Source: Synechococcales cyanobacterium C42_A2020_086 (GTDB lineage: Bacteria; Cyanobacteriota; Cyanobacteriia; Elainellales; Elainellaceae). Taken from it: 64,000 bases of DNA. The stretch is from assembly GCA_015272325.1 (NCBI GenBank), contig JACYLU010000031.1, positions 97,218 through 161,217 of the forward strand, given 5' to 3'. Positions 17,394 to 26,550 of this stretch are shown here, in pieces (the first letter of the stretch is position 1; each line of letters opens with the position of its first letter). Position numbers and translations under genes: made by a program. Below the pieces are notes generated by a model that had not been told where the DNA came from, searched no databases, and saw only the letters and a program-made list of their open reading frames with translations.

Positions 17394-19157
17394 ATGATCG
17401 ACGCGATAGTCAGCGAAAAACTCAAATTGATGGTGGTGGACGATGAAGCCGACAACCTCGATTTGCTGTATCGCACCTTTCGTCGAGATTTTATTGTATT
17501 CAAAGCCAACAGTGCGGCAGGCGCGCTACAGATCCTGGAGCAAGAAGGCGAGATGGGCATCATCATCTCGGATCAGCGCATGCCCGGCATGAACGGCACG
17601 GAATTCCTCAGCCGAACCGTAGAGCGCTTTCCAGACACCATTCGGATTCTGCTCACTGGCTATACCGATGTAGAAGATCTCGTGGGTGCCATCAATGCTG
17701 GCAAGGTGTTTAAATACATTACAAAACCCTGGAATCCGAAGGATCTGAAAACGGTCGTGCTGCAGGCTGCGGAAACCTACCGCGTCGTGAAGCAGCGAAC
17801 TAATGAACTGCATCGAGCTTTGCGGCGAGAGTCAATCTTCAATGCGGTCACAACGGCGATTCGAGAGTCGCTAGATTACCGCAACATGCTGCAAACCGTA
17901 GTAACGACCATTGGGCAGACCTTTGCCGCCGATCATTGTGTGCTTCGTCCGGTGGCCTCCGGGGGAGTCTCTGGCTGTCACTACCAAATTTTGCTAGAGA
18001 CCTTTTCCTTTGTTGCTTCAACGCTGGCTCCTCCAGACCAGCAATTAGATATCAGCACGATTCCAGAGCTAGATCCAACTCAGCTAAATAGGTTGCTCGT
18101 CGAGCGGAGCATCCAGCTGATCCCAACCAATGTGGATTGTGCCCACACGCGCCTCATTGTGCCCTTGACCTATCAGCAGGAACTGTTGGCCGTCTTGGTG
18201 CTCTGCAAGCATGGCAGCGATCATCCTTGGATGCCCGACGAAATTCAGCTGATTGAGGAGGTGGCTGGACAAGCAGCATTGGCTCTCTCACAAGCGAAGC
18301 TGTATCAGCGTATTCAGGAGCAAACTGAGCAAATGCGAGCCGAGCTAGCGGTGGCGCGGCAAATTCAAATGAACCTGCTGCGACAGCAACCGCCGCAACT
18401 GGAGAGTGTTAAAATCCAGGCCCACTGTTTGCCGGCTCGGGAGGTTGGGGGAGATTTTTTTGAAATCTATGTGCATCCCCAGGGTGATATTTGGTTAGCT
18501 GTAGGCGATGTGTCGGGTAAGGGCGTGCCGGCCGCGCTATTTATGGCGAGTGCGGTCTCTCTGCTGCGACGTGAATTAGCCCACGAGATTTCACCAGAGC
18601 CAGAGCAGGTGATGAAAAATCTCAACGCCAGCTTGTCAGAAGATTTAGTCAGCAGCAACTGTTTTATTACGATTGTTTTGGCACGCTACACGCCAGCAAC
18701 CTATGAGCTGGTGTATGCTAACGCCGGACACATTTACCCCATGGTGTGGTCGCATCGGCAAAAGCGTGTTGCCTTGCCCAAGTCGGGTAAACCTGAGCAA
18801 ACCAGTTGGCCCAAGTCAGGGTCACCAAACCCGTGCGAAGGAATACCCACCTATCTACAGGTCCGAGGGGTGCCGCTAGGCATTCTGCCAACTTGGAAGG
18901 CACCTGCCGAGCGACTCACTCTCAAGCCAGGCGATGTGCTGCTGCTGACAAGCGATGGCATTACCGAAGCAACCGTCGGCAATGGCTCAGCCGAACCCGC
19001 TACGGAATCAAGTTCCATGCTGAGACAAATTGGACTATGGCAACTGCTCCTGCAGCAGCCAGGTGACTTGAACCTCAAAGATCTTCTGGATACCCTTCAG
19101 TCGCGGACTCAGGTTCAGGAAGACGACCAGACCATTCTTGCTTTGGAGGTTCTGTAG
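17394..19157 (+). CDS. response regulator - GAF - SpoIIE/PP2C phosphatase (RsbU-like)
   Basis: The 587-residue protein has a receiver domain (LKLMVVDDEADNL; phosphoacceptor Asp in IISDQRMPGMNG; Lys in YITKPWNP). Next is a linker helix, a GAF-like domain at about 165-310, and a PP2C/SpoIIE phosphatase from about 335. The phosphatase shows REVGGDFFEI, AVGDVSGKGVPAALFMA, NAGHIYPM and LLLTSDGITEA with metal-binding Asp residues. It should dephosphorylate an anti-anti-sigma protein when its receiver is phosphorylated. The ATG at 17394 begins 11 residues before the receiver; a TTG at 17328 is a longer option. The stop is 3 bp before the RsbW-like kinase start. Confidence 0.9.
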   Translation: MIDAIVSEKLKLMVVDDEADNLDLLYRTFRRDFIVFKANSAAGALQILEQEGEMGIIISDQRMPGMNGTEFLSRTVERFPDTIRILLTGYTDVEDLVGAINAGKVFKYITKPWNPKDLKTVVLQAAETYRVVKQRTNELHRALRRESIFNAVTTAIRESLDYRNMLQTVVTTIGQTFAADHCVLRPVASGGVSGCHYQILLETFSFVASTLAPPDQQLDISTIPELDPTQLNRLLVERSIQLIPTNVDCAHTRLIVPLTYQQELLAVLVLCKHGSDHPWMPDEIQLIEEVAGQAALALSQAKLYQRIQEQTEQMRAELAVARQIQMNLLRQQPPQLESVKIQAHCLPAREVGGDFFEIYVHPQGDIWLAVGDVSGKGVPAALFMASAVSLLRRELAHEISPEPEQVMKNLNASLSEDLVSSNCFITIVLARYTPATYELVYANAGHIYPMVWSHRQKRVALPKSGKPEQTSWPKSGSPNPCEGIPTYLQVRGVPLGILPTWKAPAERLTLKPGDVLLLTSDGITEATVGNGSAEPATESSSMLRQIGLWQLLLQQPGDLNLKDLLDTLQSRTQVQEDDQTILALEVL

Positions 19158-19160
19158 TCC

Positions 19161-19598
19161 ATGAGAACTGAGCTGCATGTACCAAGCGATCTGAAATTTC
19201 TCCGCATTGTCGAAGAGTGGCTGCTAGGCTCTCTGGAAATTGCTCTGCCGGATCAAATTGATTGGTCGGGTCAGGCGAACCGGCTGCGGTTGGTGCTGGT
19301 GGAAGCCTACTCCAACGTTGTGCGACATGCCCATCGAGGTCAACCCAATTTACCGATTTTGCTGCGTCTAGAGTTGAAGGGGCGTAACCTGCATCTGGAG
19401 ATCTGGGACCACGGCGATGGATTCAATCTAGCAGACTACTTACCGCCGATTCCAGAACAGCATCCCGAAGGCGGCTATGGTTGGCTGATTTTGCATCGAT
19501 TGATGGACAAGGTCGAGTATCGTCTCCAGATCAATGGGCAAAACTGCCTAATGCTAGAGACAACGTTGCCTACCGAAGAGCAGCCTGGCCCCATTTAA
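19161..19598 (+). CDS. anti-sigma regulatory factor, RsbW-like histidine-kinase-fold ATPase
   Basis: The 145-residue protein has the HATPase N-box EAYSNVVRHAH, the G1 motif EIWDHGDGF, and GGYGWLILHRLMD as the G2 region. Such proteins phosphorylate an anti-anti-sigma factor and may bind a sigma factor. It starts 3 bp after the stop of the PP2C phosphatase, so the two form a coupled partner-switch pair. The STAS antagonist they would share is not in this window. Confidence 0.88.
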   Translation: MRTELHVPSDLKFLRIVEEWLLGSLEIALPDQIDWSGQANRLRLVLVEAYSNVVRHAHRGQPNLPILLRLELKGRNLHLEIWDHGDGFNLADYLPPIPEQHPEGGYGWLILHRLMDKVEYRLQINGQNCLMLETTLPTEEQPGPI

Positions 19599-19606
19599 TT
19601 GCCAGT

Positions 19607-19813
19607 CTAAGAACTGACCCGTTGCAGACAAGCCAGCTCCCGAGATTCTTGCTTGACTACGCCTTCCATAGCTGCCTGCTGCAAGGTCATAAACGCTGTC
19701 AGATCCTCGGGATCATTTTTCGATTGCAGGAGTGACCGCAATTGCTCCTCGGCAGCAACCGTGAGGTAACCTGTCATCAGCGCCTGCTGTACCAAGTCCC
19801 GAATGCGCCCCAT
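19607..19813 (-). CDS. small conserved-looking helical protein
   Basis: The 68-residue protein (MGRIRDLVQQALMTGYLTVA ...) is mainly helical and Gln/Leu-rich. AAEEQLRSLLQ and DLTAFMTLQQAA segments resemble small cyanobacterial proteins of unknown function. The ATG at 19813 has TAAGGAG 8 bp upstream, a strong ribosome site. It is convergent with the RsbW-like gene, with the stops 9 bp apart. Confidence 0.65.
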   Translation of the reverse strand: MGRIRDLVQQALMTGYLTVAAEEQLRSLLQSKNDPEDLTAFMTLQQAAMEGVVKQESRELACLQRVSS

Positions 19814-19975
19814 AGGTTTACTCCTTACACTATGCACACCAACTCCACTCATTCTTAGCCCATCAATCAGCTAAGTCTTGCCTAGTAGACTGAGTTGTAT
19901 AGCGTTTGTTCCCTTTGCTGCTCGCGTGGGTCAAGAGACCTTGAGCCTCTTGCCAGCAGAGTTTGCAGAGCGATT

Positions 19976-21580
19976 CTAGCTACGCCCATTCCAGGTGTTG
20001 CGGAAGCTTGGAGGGGGAGAAAATTCAGCAGGTGGTGAGTGGGTTTCTTCGTCGAGGGCTTGGATGACGCGGTCGTAGATAGCTTGAGCTTCTTGGGGTG
20101 AGTTGCCGATGCTTGTTAGCCCCAGCTTACCAAACTCCGACAGACAGCCAATCAGATGAAACACAGTGCCAGTTTCGGTGGTGCTGTTGAAGTGCAGATG
20201 GTGCTGGGCAATAATGTCCATCAGATCGCTGGGAATCAGTCCTGTATAGTCCGGTTTGTGAAGATTGTCAGTGGCAATGTAGTACTTCGGGCAGCCCTGC
20301 TGGTTGTAGAACAGCCCACTGTCGAGGTCATAGGTGCCGTAGGTGAGCAGCTTGAGGGTCATGAAGGGGTGAGTCGTGCCGCCTTTGCGCAGGTTGATCT
20401 CAATGGCCTGCAAATCCCAAGACTGGTCAGGTTGGCGAACCGCAACAAAGTCAAGGCTGAATCGCTCTAGGGCCCCCTTAGCCGCCAAATTCTCACCGAC
20501 GCGCAGCCCATACTCTTGCAGTTTTAAGCGATAGGCATCATCCGCTGGAAACCGACAGCCGAGAAACACTTGCCCATCGGGACCACCAAGAATCTGGTCA
20601 TGGGTGGAGAGGATTTCGACCGCTCCCGTAGGGGTAATCCGTCCCTGCACGCTGGGAGAGCGCTTCTCTTCTCCTTCGACAAAGGCTTCCACAATTGCCC
20701 CTAGCTCTGCAATGCGGCTGCTGAAATTGAGCCAAGTTTCGGTGTCGCACTGGAAGCCCAGCGAGTCAAAGCGCTCTCGAATCGCGGCTGTGCGAGCTTG
20801 AGCCGAGCCAACCCCCGGTGCCACATGCTGTAGCGACCGCAGATCGAGCAGGGCATTGCCACCGCCAGAAAAGCCCTCGTTCAGCTTCACCACCATCCGC
20901 GTCAAAGCAGGCTGGCGTTCCCAAAGGTCCGACGCAACGGCGGCAAGATCATCCGGATTCCAGACGAGTTCACTGCCGTCGGGATGGGGCACTCCTGCTT
21001 CTGCAAAGATTTGGCGACTGCCGCTCTTAGTTCCCCAATACAGCAGATCAGGATCGACCGCCAGCAGTGGAATCCCAAGCTGCAGCGCCAGTTCGCGTTC
21101 ATGGAAGGTGGAGTTGAAACAAGTCATGTAAGCCCGATCCGAGCGAATGGCTCGACGCAAGCGGTTTACTAGCCGCGGCCGCTCCAGAATTTTTTGGCTG
21201 AGGGATTTGAAAGAGGTATCGTAGGTGCAGAGCAGCAGCAGCCGTTCCCGAGCATGGGAGAAGGGTACGCCCGGCAATAGCTGCAAGTAGTAATCGATGA
21301 CGCTGGGATGAATTGGCTGCGAAGTAATGTAAATCAAGCGTGTGCGGGGGTTACGCAACCGAATCAGAGAAAACAGCAGCCGCTCTTCGTAGTAATGAAC
21401 GCCGGTAATTTTTTGCAGTTCCCGCTGATCGAGACTCAGGGAAGGCACCACCAAGATATCCCAGTCGCCCTGATCTTGCTGCTCGATGGACTGCCATCGG
21501 TCGCGCAACTGAGCCTGCAACTGCTGAAATTGCTCTAGCCCTTGTGGATGCCCGCTCAAAGAAAGGTTTAAACCCTGCAT
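19976..21580 (-). CDS. ATP-grasp protein, peptide ligase PGM1-related
   Basis: The 534-residue protein has an N-terminal region with YYEERLLFSLIRLRNPRTRL and YITSQPIHPSVIDYYL. An ATP-grasp-like part follows: RMVVKLNEGFSGGGNALL (Gly-rich loop), EAFVEGEEKRSPSVQGRI, and metal ligands in IEINLRKGGTTHP. This matches the group annotated as PGM1-related, after the pheganomycin peptide ligase. It likely forms an amide bond, but the substrate is unknown. The ATG at 21580 with GGAG 3 bp before was preferred to a TTG at 21604. No precursor peptide or other biosynthetic gene is adjacent. Confidence 0.75.
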   Translation of the reverse strand: MQGLNLSLSGHPQGLEQFQQLQAQLRDRWQSIEQQDQGDWDILVVPSLSLDQRELQKITGVHYYEERLLFSLIRLRNPRTRLIYITSQPIHPSVIDYYLQLLPGVPFSHARERLLLLCTYDTSFKSLSQKILERPRLVNRLRRAIRSDRAYMTCFNSTFHERELALQLGIPLLAVDPDLLYWGTKSGSRQIFAEAGVPHPDGSELVWNPDDLAAVASDLWERQPALTRMVVKLNEGFSGGGNALLDLRSLQHVAPGVGSAQARTAAIRERFDSLGFQCDTETWLNFSSRIAELGAIVEAFVEGEEKRSPSVQGRITPTGAVEILSTHDQILGGPDGQVFLGCRFPADDAYRLKLQEYGLRVGENLAAKGALERFSLDFVAVRQPDQSWDLQAIEINLRKGGTTHPFMTLKLLTYGTYDLDSGLFYNQQGCPKYYIATDNLHKPDYTGLIPSDLMDIIAQHHLHFNSTTETGTVFHLIGCLSEFGKLGLTSIGNSPQEAQAIYDRVIQALDEETHSPPAEFSPPPSFRNTWNGRS

Positions 21581-22006
21581 AACTCCAGTCCCGCCTGACG
21601 CCAAGGGGTACGTATGATTCTAGCTGGTGATGCTGCTCCGCCTCTCCCTACCCACAGATATATCTCAAACGCCTAATTCCGATCTAGGAGCTACCGCGAG
21701 GCAGATTTTTCAGACATTCCCCCGCGTAAGCTGCTTCTGTATTTGTCTCAAAACGATAAAACAATCGGCTTTTGGTCGTTAAACCTAAGGCAGAGCCAAT
21801 TGTGTCAGGAATTCTTGACTCTGGCTGCTCCTTCAGCGCATAGTCAAGCTCTATTCAGCTGATGAGCAGTATTCGGTTGAGCAATTCCAGGCGACACTAT
21901 GCCACTCTGCCTACCGTTACCAAGGCTGTCCATTTCTTTGCCATTATGCTACTGCAGCTCTAGCCTGCGTCGCTACCGTAGTTGGATGCTAGCCTGGCAG
22001 TGCAGA
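21581..22006. other. intergenic region between PGM1-like gene and gmk
   Basis: The 426 bp carry no credible coding frame. They must hold the promoter of the PGM1-like gene and the end of the gmk transcript. No strong hairpin with a T tract was seen. Confidence 0.5.
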
Positions 22007-22579
22007 TTAGACACCCACAGCTTCCGCGGGGGTAAACAAAGCTGCCTCAATGCGATCGAGCGCTTTATCGAGATCATCGTTGATGATTTGAATATCAAAC
22101 TCATCCGCGGCGTTGACTTCGGTTTTGGCGCGCTCTAGACGACGCACAATCGCTTCTTCGGAATCTTGGGCACGGTGGCGGAGGCGATATTCGAGTTCCC
22201 GCAATGAGGGCGGCAGAATGAAGATCCGAAAGGCAGATGGAAACGTTTGACGAATTTGCCGTGCCCCCTGCAGCTCAATTTCTAGAACCACCCATTTGCC
22301 CTGGCGAATTTGCTCTTCGACGGGGCGGCGGGGGGTACCGTAGCCGTTGCCAGCAAACTCTGCCCATTCCAACAGTTCGCCTTGGGCAACCATGCGTTCA
22401 AATTCAGCCCGGGTAACGAAAATATAGTCTCGCCCATTGACTTCACCCGGTCGCGGGCTGCGTGTTGTCACCGAAGTAGATAGATAGAGTTCCGGGTGGC
22501 GCTTCAGCAACGATCGCAGAATGGTGCCTTTTCCGACTCCGCTCGGTCCAGTTAATACAATCAGCTTGCCTGTAGCCAT
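22007..22579 (-). CDS. gmk: guanylate kinase
   Basis: The 190-residue enzyme phosphorylates GMP to GDP. It has the P-loop GPSGVGKGT, the GMP-binding region STSVTTRSPRPGEVNGRDY, EWAEFAGNGYGTP, and the lid region RHRAQDSEEAIVRRLERA. Length and motifs are standard. It lies downstream of the RemA-family gene on the same strand, a common pairing in cyanobacteria and Firmicutes. Confidence 0.95.
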   Translation of the reverse strand: MATGKLIVLTGPSGVGKGTILRSLLKRHPELYLSTSVTTRSPRPGEVNGRDYIFVTRAEFERMVAQGELLEWAEFAGNGYGTPRRPVEEQIRQGKWVVLEIELQGARQIRQTFPSAFRIFILPPSLRELEYRLRHRAQDSEEAIVRRLERAKTEVNAADEFDIQIINDDLDKALDRIEAALFTPAEAVGV

Positions 22580-22788
22580 AATTTCACCGCTGTGTGCGAT
22601 CGCAAATAGTAGTTTATTTTACATAAACTTCTTGCCACCGCTCAGCAGCAAGAATCTGAAGACAGAAAAATCTTGGATACAACCACAGCACCCTGCCCCT
22701 AACTGGCGGTCAACCCTGGCAACTGCTTCCTCCAAGCACCACTAGAGAACATATCTAGCAAAACAGTTTCCGGCGATGACTCCAGCTG

Positions 22789-23052
22789 TTAGCTATCTCC
22801 ATGTCCATCTTTGCTGACAATAAAGCGATTTGCCACCGTTTCCGGCTGAATGGCCGAAAGCACCACATGCCCAGAATCGGTAATGATTACCGCTCTCGTT
22901 CGTCGTCCATAGGTTGCATCAATGAGCTGTCCGCGGTCGCGAGCATCGCTGATGATCCGCTTGATCGGAGCAGACTCCGGACTAACAATGGCAATGACTC
23001 GGTTGGCAGACACGATGTTGCCAAAACCGATGTTGATCAGCTTAATATCCAT
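22789..23052 (-). CDS. remA: RemA/DUF370-family DNA-binding protein
   Basis: The 87-residue protein matches the family from end to end: [20 protein letters not shown], then [21 protein letters not shown] and [20 protein letters not shown]. In Bacillus subtilis RemA activates biofilm matrix and osmoprotection genes by wrapping DNA; the cyanobacterial role is inferred. A 209-bp spacer separates it from gmk. It is divergent from the NFACT gene, with about 130 bp between starts. Confidence 0.9.
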   Translation of the reverse strand: MDIKLINIGFGNIVSANRVIAIVSPESAPIKRIISDARDRGQLIDATYGRRTRAVIITDSGHVVLSAIQPETVANRFIVSKDGHGDS

Positions 23053-23183
23053 ACGTAAGGGGAGCTATCGAGCCATAGTGGAGTCTGGGACGATTTATTT
23101 TTAATGGTATCGACAAAAATTTTGACCAACAACGCCCAATTTTGCCGGCTGTCTGCTGCTCTTGCTCTTTCTGTGCGTCTATT

Positions 23184-24926
23184 ATGCAACCCGTTGACTT
23201 TACGACCCTGACTGCGGTCTGCGCCGAACTGCGCGCCGACTGGCTTCCCGCCCGGTTAGAGCAGGTGTATCAGCGCGATCGCTACACTCTGGCTTTGGCG
23301 TTGAGAACCCTTGACCAACGCGGCTGGTTAACCCTTTCCTGGCATCCGCAGGCCGCTCGCATGGGCATCGAGGATCCACCACCCCGCACTCCAGATACCT
23401 TCACCTTTAGCGAGCAGTTGCGGCATCAGCTCAACGGGTTGGCGCTGGTGGCATTAGATCCGGTGGCTCCCTGGGAGCGGGTAATTGACCTGCAATTTGC
23501 TCGCCGTCCCGGAGAGGCTGCCCTCTGGCATCTGTATGTTGAGATTATGGGCAACTACAGCAACGTCATCTTGACCAATCAAGAGAACAGCATTGTCACC
23601 GCTGCCCATCAGGTGAGTGTGCAGCAGTCCAGCGTTCGCCCAATTCAAACCGGCCAGCCCTACGAATTGCCCCCTCGACTCACCGGTGCCGTGCCATCCC
23701 TTGACGAGAGCATTGAACGCTGGCAAGAGCGGCTGAGCCTGATTCCAGGAGCGTTGAAGCCAACTCTGCTGAAAACCTATCGCGGCCTCAGCTCGGCTCT
23801 GGTGGTTTCGATGATTCAAGCAGCCGGGCTGCACCCGGACCAATCCACCGACCGCCTAACGGATGTCGAGTGGCGGCAGCTATTCGAGTGCTGGCAAGAG
23901 TGGCTGCGGCAGTTAGCCGAGGAGCGATTTCAACCCGGCTGGCTGCCTCAGGGCTACACTGTGATGGGTTGGGGAGCTATCCGCCCCGAGAAAACCGTTC
24001 AGGCCTTGCTGCACCGCTACTACCGCGATCAGCTCAACCAGCAGGAATTCTCCCAACTCCGACATCAAATTAGCCAGAAACTAACAACGCTGCTAAAAAA
24101 GCTTGATCAAAAGGCGCAAGAGTTTCGCCAGCGGTTGAGCCAAGCGGATCAAGCCGATCGCTACCGCGAGCAGGCCGATCTGCTGATGGCGTACCTGCAC
24201 AAGTGGCAGCCGGGTCTCACGAGCCTGACGCTGGCAGATTTTACCACCGGCGAACCCGTTGTGATTCCCCTCGACCCTGAGAAAAACGCCGTGCAAAACG
24301 CCCAAGCACTCTACAAGCGCCACCAAAAGCTGAAGCGCTCCCGTGCTGCGCTAGAACCGCTGCTGGCCGAAGTGGAGGCAGAAAGGCGCTATCTGGAGCA
24401 GGTGGAAGTGGCACTGGCGCAGCTTGACCACTACGGTACCCCCGAGGATCTCGATTCGCTAGCCGAAATTCGAGACGAATTGATTCAGCAGGGCTATCTC
24501 AGCGACCCTGACCAGCGCTATCGCTCAATGCCGGCAACCTCTACCGCCTTTCTGCGCTATCGCACCCCCAGCGGCTTTGAAGTTCTGATCGGGCGAAACA
24601 ATCGCCAAAATGACCAGCTCACCTTTCGCCTAGCCAGCGACTATGACCTCTGGTTCCATACCCAGGAAATTCCAGGCAGCCACGTACTGCTGCGGCTAGA
24701 GCCAGGAGCCGTTGCCGAAGAATCGGATTTGCAGTTCACCGCCGATCTTGCCGCTTACTATAGCCGAGCGCGCCACAGCGATCAGGCTCCAGTGGTATAC
24801 ACTGAACCGAAGCAGGTGTTCAAACCCAAAGGCGCTAAACCGGGTATGGCTCTCTACAAGCAAGAGCGCGTGATTTGGGGCGAACCGCAGCGAGGCAGCA
24901 CCTATGCGCCAGTCACCGAGTTGTAA
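23184..24926 (+). CDS. Rqc2/NFACT family protein (RqcH-like)
   Basis: The 580-residue protein begins MQPVDFTTLTAVCAEL. It has the NFACT-N domain (LFLT-type strands, LYVEIMGNYSNVILT near residue 120), a coiled-coil middle (about 290-440) and the NFACT-R domain (SGFEVLIGRNNRQNDQLTFR ... WFHTQEIPGSHVLLR). RqcH in bacteria binds stalled 50S subunits and directs C-terminal alanine tailing of nascent chains; older names include FbpA. The Asp-Arg pair in the NFACT-N helix cannot be placed with certainty. The ATG at 23184 is the first in frame at the domain start. Confidence 0.88.
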   Translation: MQPVDFTTLTAVCAELRADWLPARLEQVYQRDRYTLALALRTLDQRGWLTLSWHPQAARMGIEDPPPRTPDTFTFSEQLRHQLNGLALVALDPVAPWERVIDLQFARRPGEAALWHLYVEIMGNYSNVILTNQENSIVTAAHQVSVQQSSVRPIQTGQPYELPPRLTGAVPSLDESIERWQERLSLIPGALKPTLLKTYRGLSSALVVSMIQAAGLHPDQSTDRLTDVEWRQLFECWQEWLRQLAEERFQPGWLPQGYTVMGWGAIRPEKTVQALLHRYYRDQLNQQEFSQLRHQISQKLTTLLKKLDQKAQEFRQRLSQADQADRYREQADLLMAYLHKWQPGLTSLTLADFTTGEPVVIPLDPEKNAVQNAQALYKRHQKLKRSRAALEPLLAEVEAERRYLEQVEVALAQLDHYGTPEDLDSLAEIRDELIQQGYLSDPDQRYRSMPATSTAFLRYRTPSGFEVLIGRNNRQNDQLTFRLASDYDLWFHTQEIPGSHVLLRLEPGAVAEESDLQFTADLAAYYSRARHSDQAPVVYTEPKQVFKPKGAKPGMALYKQERVIWGEPQRGSTYAPVTEL

Positions 24927-25011
24927 AACAGAGTCATAAGACAGCTCAAGGAGGCAGCTCGAACATGGCATCTGTATGACTGCATCCGCTGCATGAAGCT
25001 TGCGCAAGACC

Positions 25012-26307
25012 CTATCGCCTCGCCGACTGACCTGACTGCTGAATAAATTGCTGCACGGTCTCAATGGGAATACTAACGCCTTCTCCGGTGGCTTGCTGGA
25101 TCGCTCGGTTGATGCCGATGATGCGCCCACTAGCGTCGATCAGCGGTCCACCACTATTGCCAGGCAGCAAAAAGCCGCTAGGGGTGCGAATGCAGCGGAG
25201 GGGTGAGTTACCATTGGCGCAGGTGCTATTCAGCTCAATCACCTGGGCAGTGGTCATCTTCCAGCTTTCGCCGTGAGGGGAACCAATCGCATAGACCGTA
25301 TCGCCGACAGCCACTTGCCCTGAGCTATCTGCGAAGCTCGCCACAGGCAATCCGTTGGCTCCGCTCAATTGAATCAAGGCCAGATCTAGCGTGGGATCGC
25401 TGCGGATCACGCGCCCGGTGAACTGGCGTCCGTCGGCTAAATGGACACTCATCGGTGCGGTGGGATTTGGTTCAATCACATGATAGTTCGTCAGGATCAA
25501 GCCGTTGGCTTTGAGAATTAGCCCCGACGCTGGAGCAATGATGCCATACTGCACGGCCACCCGAATTTCTACCGTTGCAGGTTTCACTTTGTTATAGATG
25601 TCCTGAGCGCTCAGGGGGCTGCCCGATGCGGGTTCAGGCGGCCGATCGGGAACCGGCGTAGCGGGCGGCGTGAAATTCTGAAGGTACTGCTGCAAGGCTC
25701 GATCTCGCTGCGCTCCCTGCTGTAGCAGCATTCGGTCGCGGGGTAGTCGCCGTAGCCGTACCAAGTGCTGCCGATAGGTTTGTCGGCGGTTGAGTACCTC
25801 TTGCGCAGCCTGCTGCGGCTCGAGTGGTAACTGAGCCAACAACGGAACACCTTCTTCAATGCCAAAGCTGACCACCGTATCGAGACAGACGACATCCAGT
25901 GGAGGTGCATACTGTTGGCAGTTGCCGCTATTCCAATAGAGCTGATAAATGGCTGCTACTTCCTGTGGCTCAATCTGGCGAATGTCCTTGGGCGGTTTGC
26001 CTTCCATTTGCCGCCAGAAGTCGTAGTCGAGCTGGGTAATGCCAAACTGACTCACCGCCCCCAGAATCTTGGGCAAGCCTGACGAGTCGCTACTAAACTG
26101 GAGAACTGTCTGAAGCGCTAGGTCAAACTGAGATTCGGTAGCAGTGATGGATGATGGCGCAGGCTCAAATGAGCGGCGATTCAATGCCCATGTCCAAGCT
26201 CGAGGCATGACATAGCCGATGAGAAATCCTAGAACCAGTAGACTTGTCCAGGCTTTCGCCTTGCGAAGTTTCGATTGCCAGGTCGATCGCCGGGGCTTAG
26301 AGATCAT
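25012..26307 (-). CDS. membrane-anchored fusion of lysozyme-like (GH108-type) and trypsin-like protease domains
   Basis: The 431-residue protein has one N-terminal membrane segment (about 20-38). A domain at about 57-155 has the GH108/TtsA layout (FGITQLDYDFW, PQEVAAIYQLYWNSGNC, LDTVVSFGIEEG). A Pro-rich linker and a trypsin-like domain follow, with triad H276 (TNYHVIE), D308 (LDLALIQL) and S385 (PGNSGGPL). The HEGG-type catalytic Glu expected in GH108 is replaced by FSSDSSG, so that half looks non-catalytic. The protease half lacks a PDZ domain. AGGAG lies 6 bp before the ATG. It is likely periplasmic, perhaps targeting a protease to peptidoglycan. Confidence 0.82.
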   Translation of the reverse strand: MISKPRRSTWQSKLRKAKAWTSLLVLGFLIGYVMPRAWTWALNRRSFEPAPSSITATESQFDLALQTVLQFSSDSSGLPKILGAVSQFGITQLDYDFWRQMEGKPPKDIRQIEPQEVAAIYQLYWNSGNCQQYAPPLDVVCLDTVVSFGIEEGVPLLAQLPLEPQQAAQEVLNRRQTYRQHLVRLRRLPRDRMLLQQGAQRDRALQQYLQNFTPPATPVPDRPPEPASGSPLSAQDIYNKVKPATVEIRVAVQYGIIAPASGLILKANGLILTNYHVIEPNPTAPMSVHLADGRQFTGRVIRSDPTLDLALIQLSGANGLPVASFADSSGQVAVGDTVYAIGSPHGESWKMTTAQVIELNSTCANGNSPLRCIRTPSGFLLPGNSGGPLIDASGRIIGINRAIQQATGEGVSIPIETVQQFIQQSGQSARR

Positions 26308-26499
26308 GAGGTACTCCTGAGTCAGCCAGGGCTGGGTGGATTATCTGGGTAGGTTATCCATAATCATTAGCAACTCATTTCAGCTTCTCATATTTTCTCT
26401 CAATCAGAAGAATTCCACCAGCAGTTAGACCGCGAGCGGCACGAGGACCTATCTCGATAACAGCACCTGCGCATTCACAGAAGGCTACCTTCCGCCTCC

Positions 26500-26505
26500 T
26501 ATAAT
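26500..26505 (+). promoter_or_regulatory. -10 element TATAAT upstream of the SRAP gene
   Basis: A consensus -10 hexamer lies 45 bp upstream of the ATG. The -35 partner is weak (TTCACA with a 20-bp spacer). Confidence 0.35.
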
Positions 26506-26550
26506 GAAGCAACGAAGGAAAAGACCCTGATGTTTTAGCGGGTTTGGGCC

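Noticed and set aside
19932..19952. CAAGAG/CTCTTG stem-loop downstream of the PGM1-like gene
   Set aside because: Six-bp stem without a T tract on either strand; not strong enough to call a terminator.
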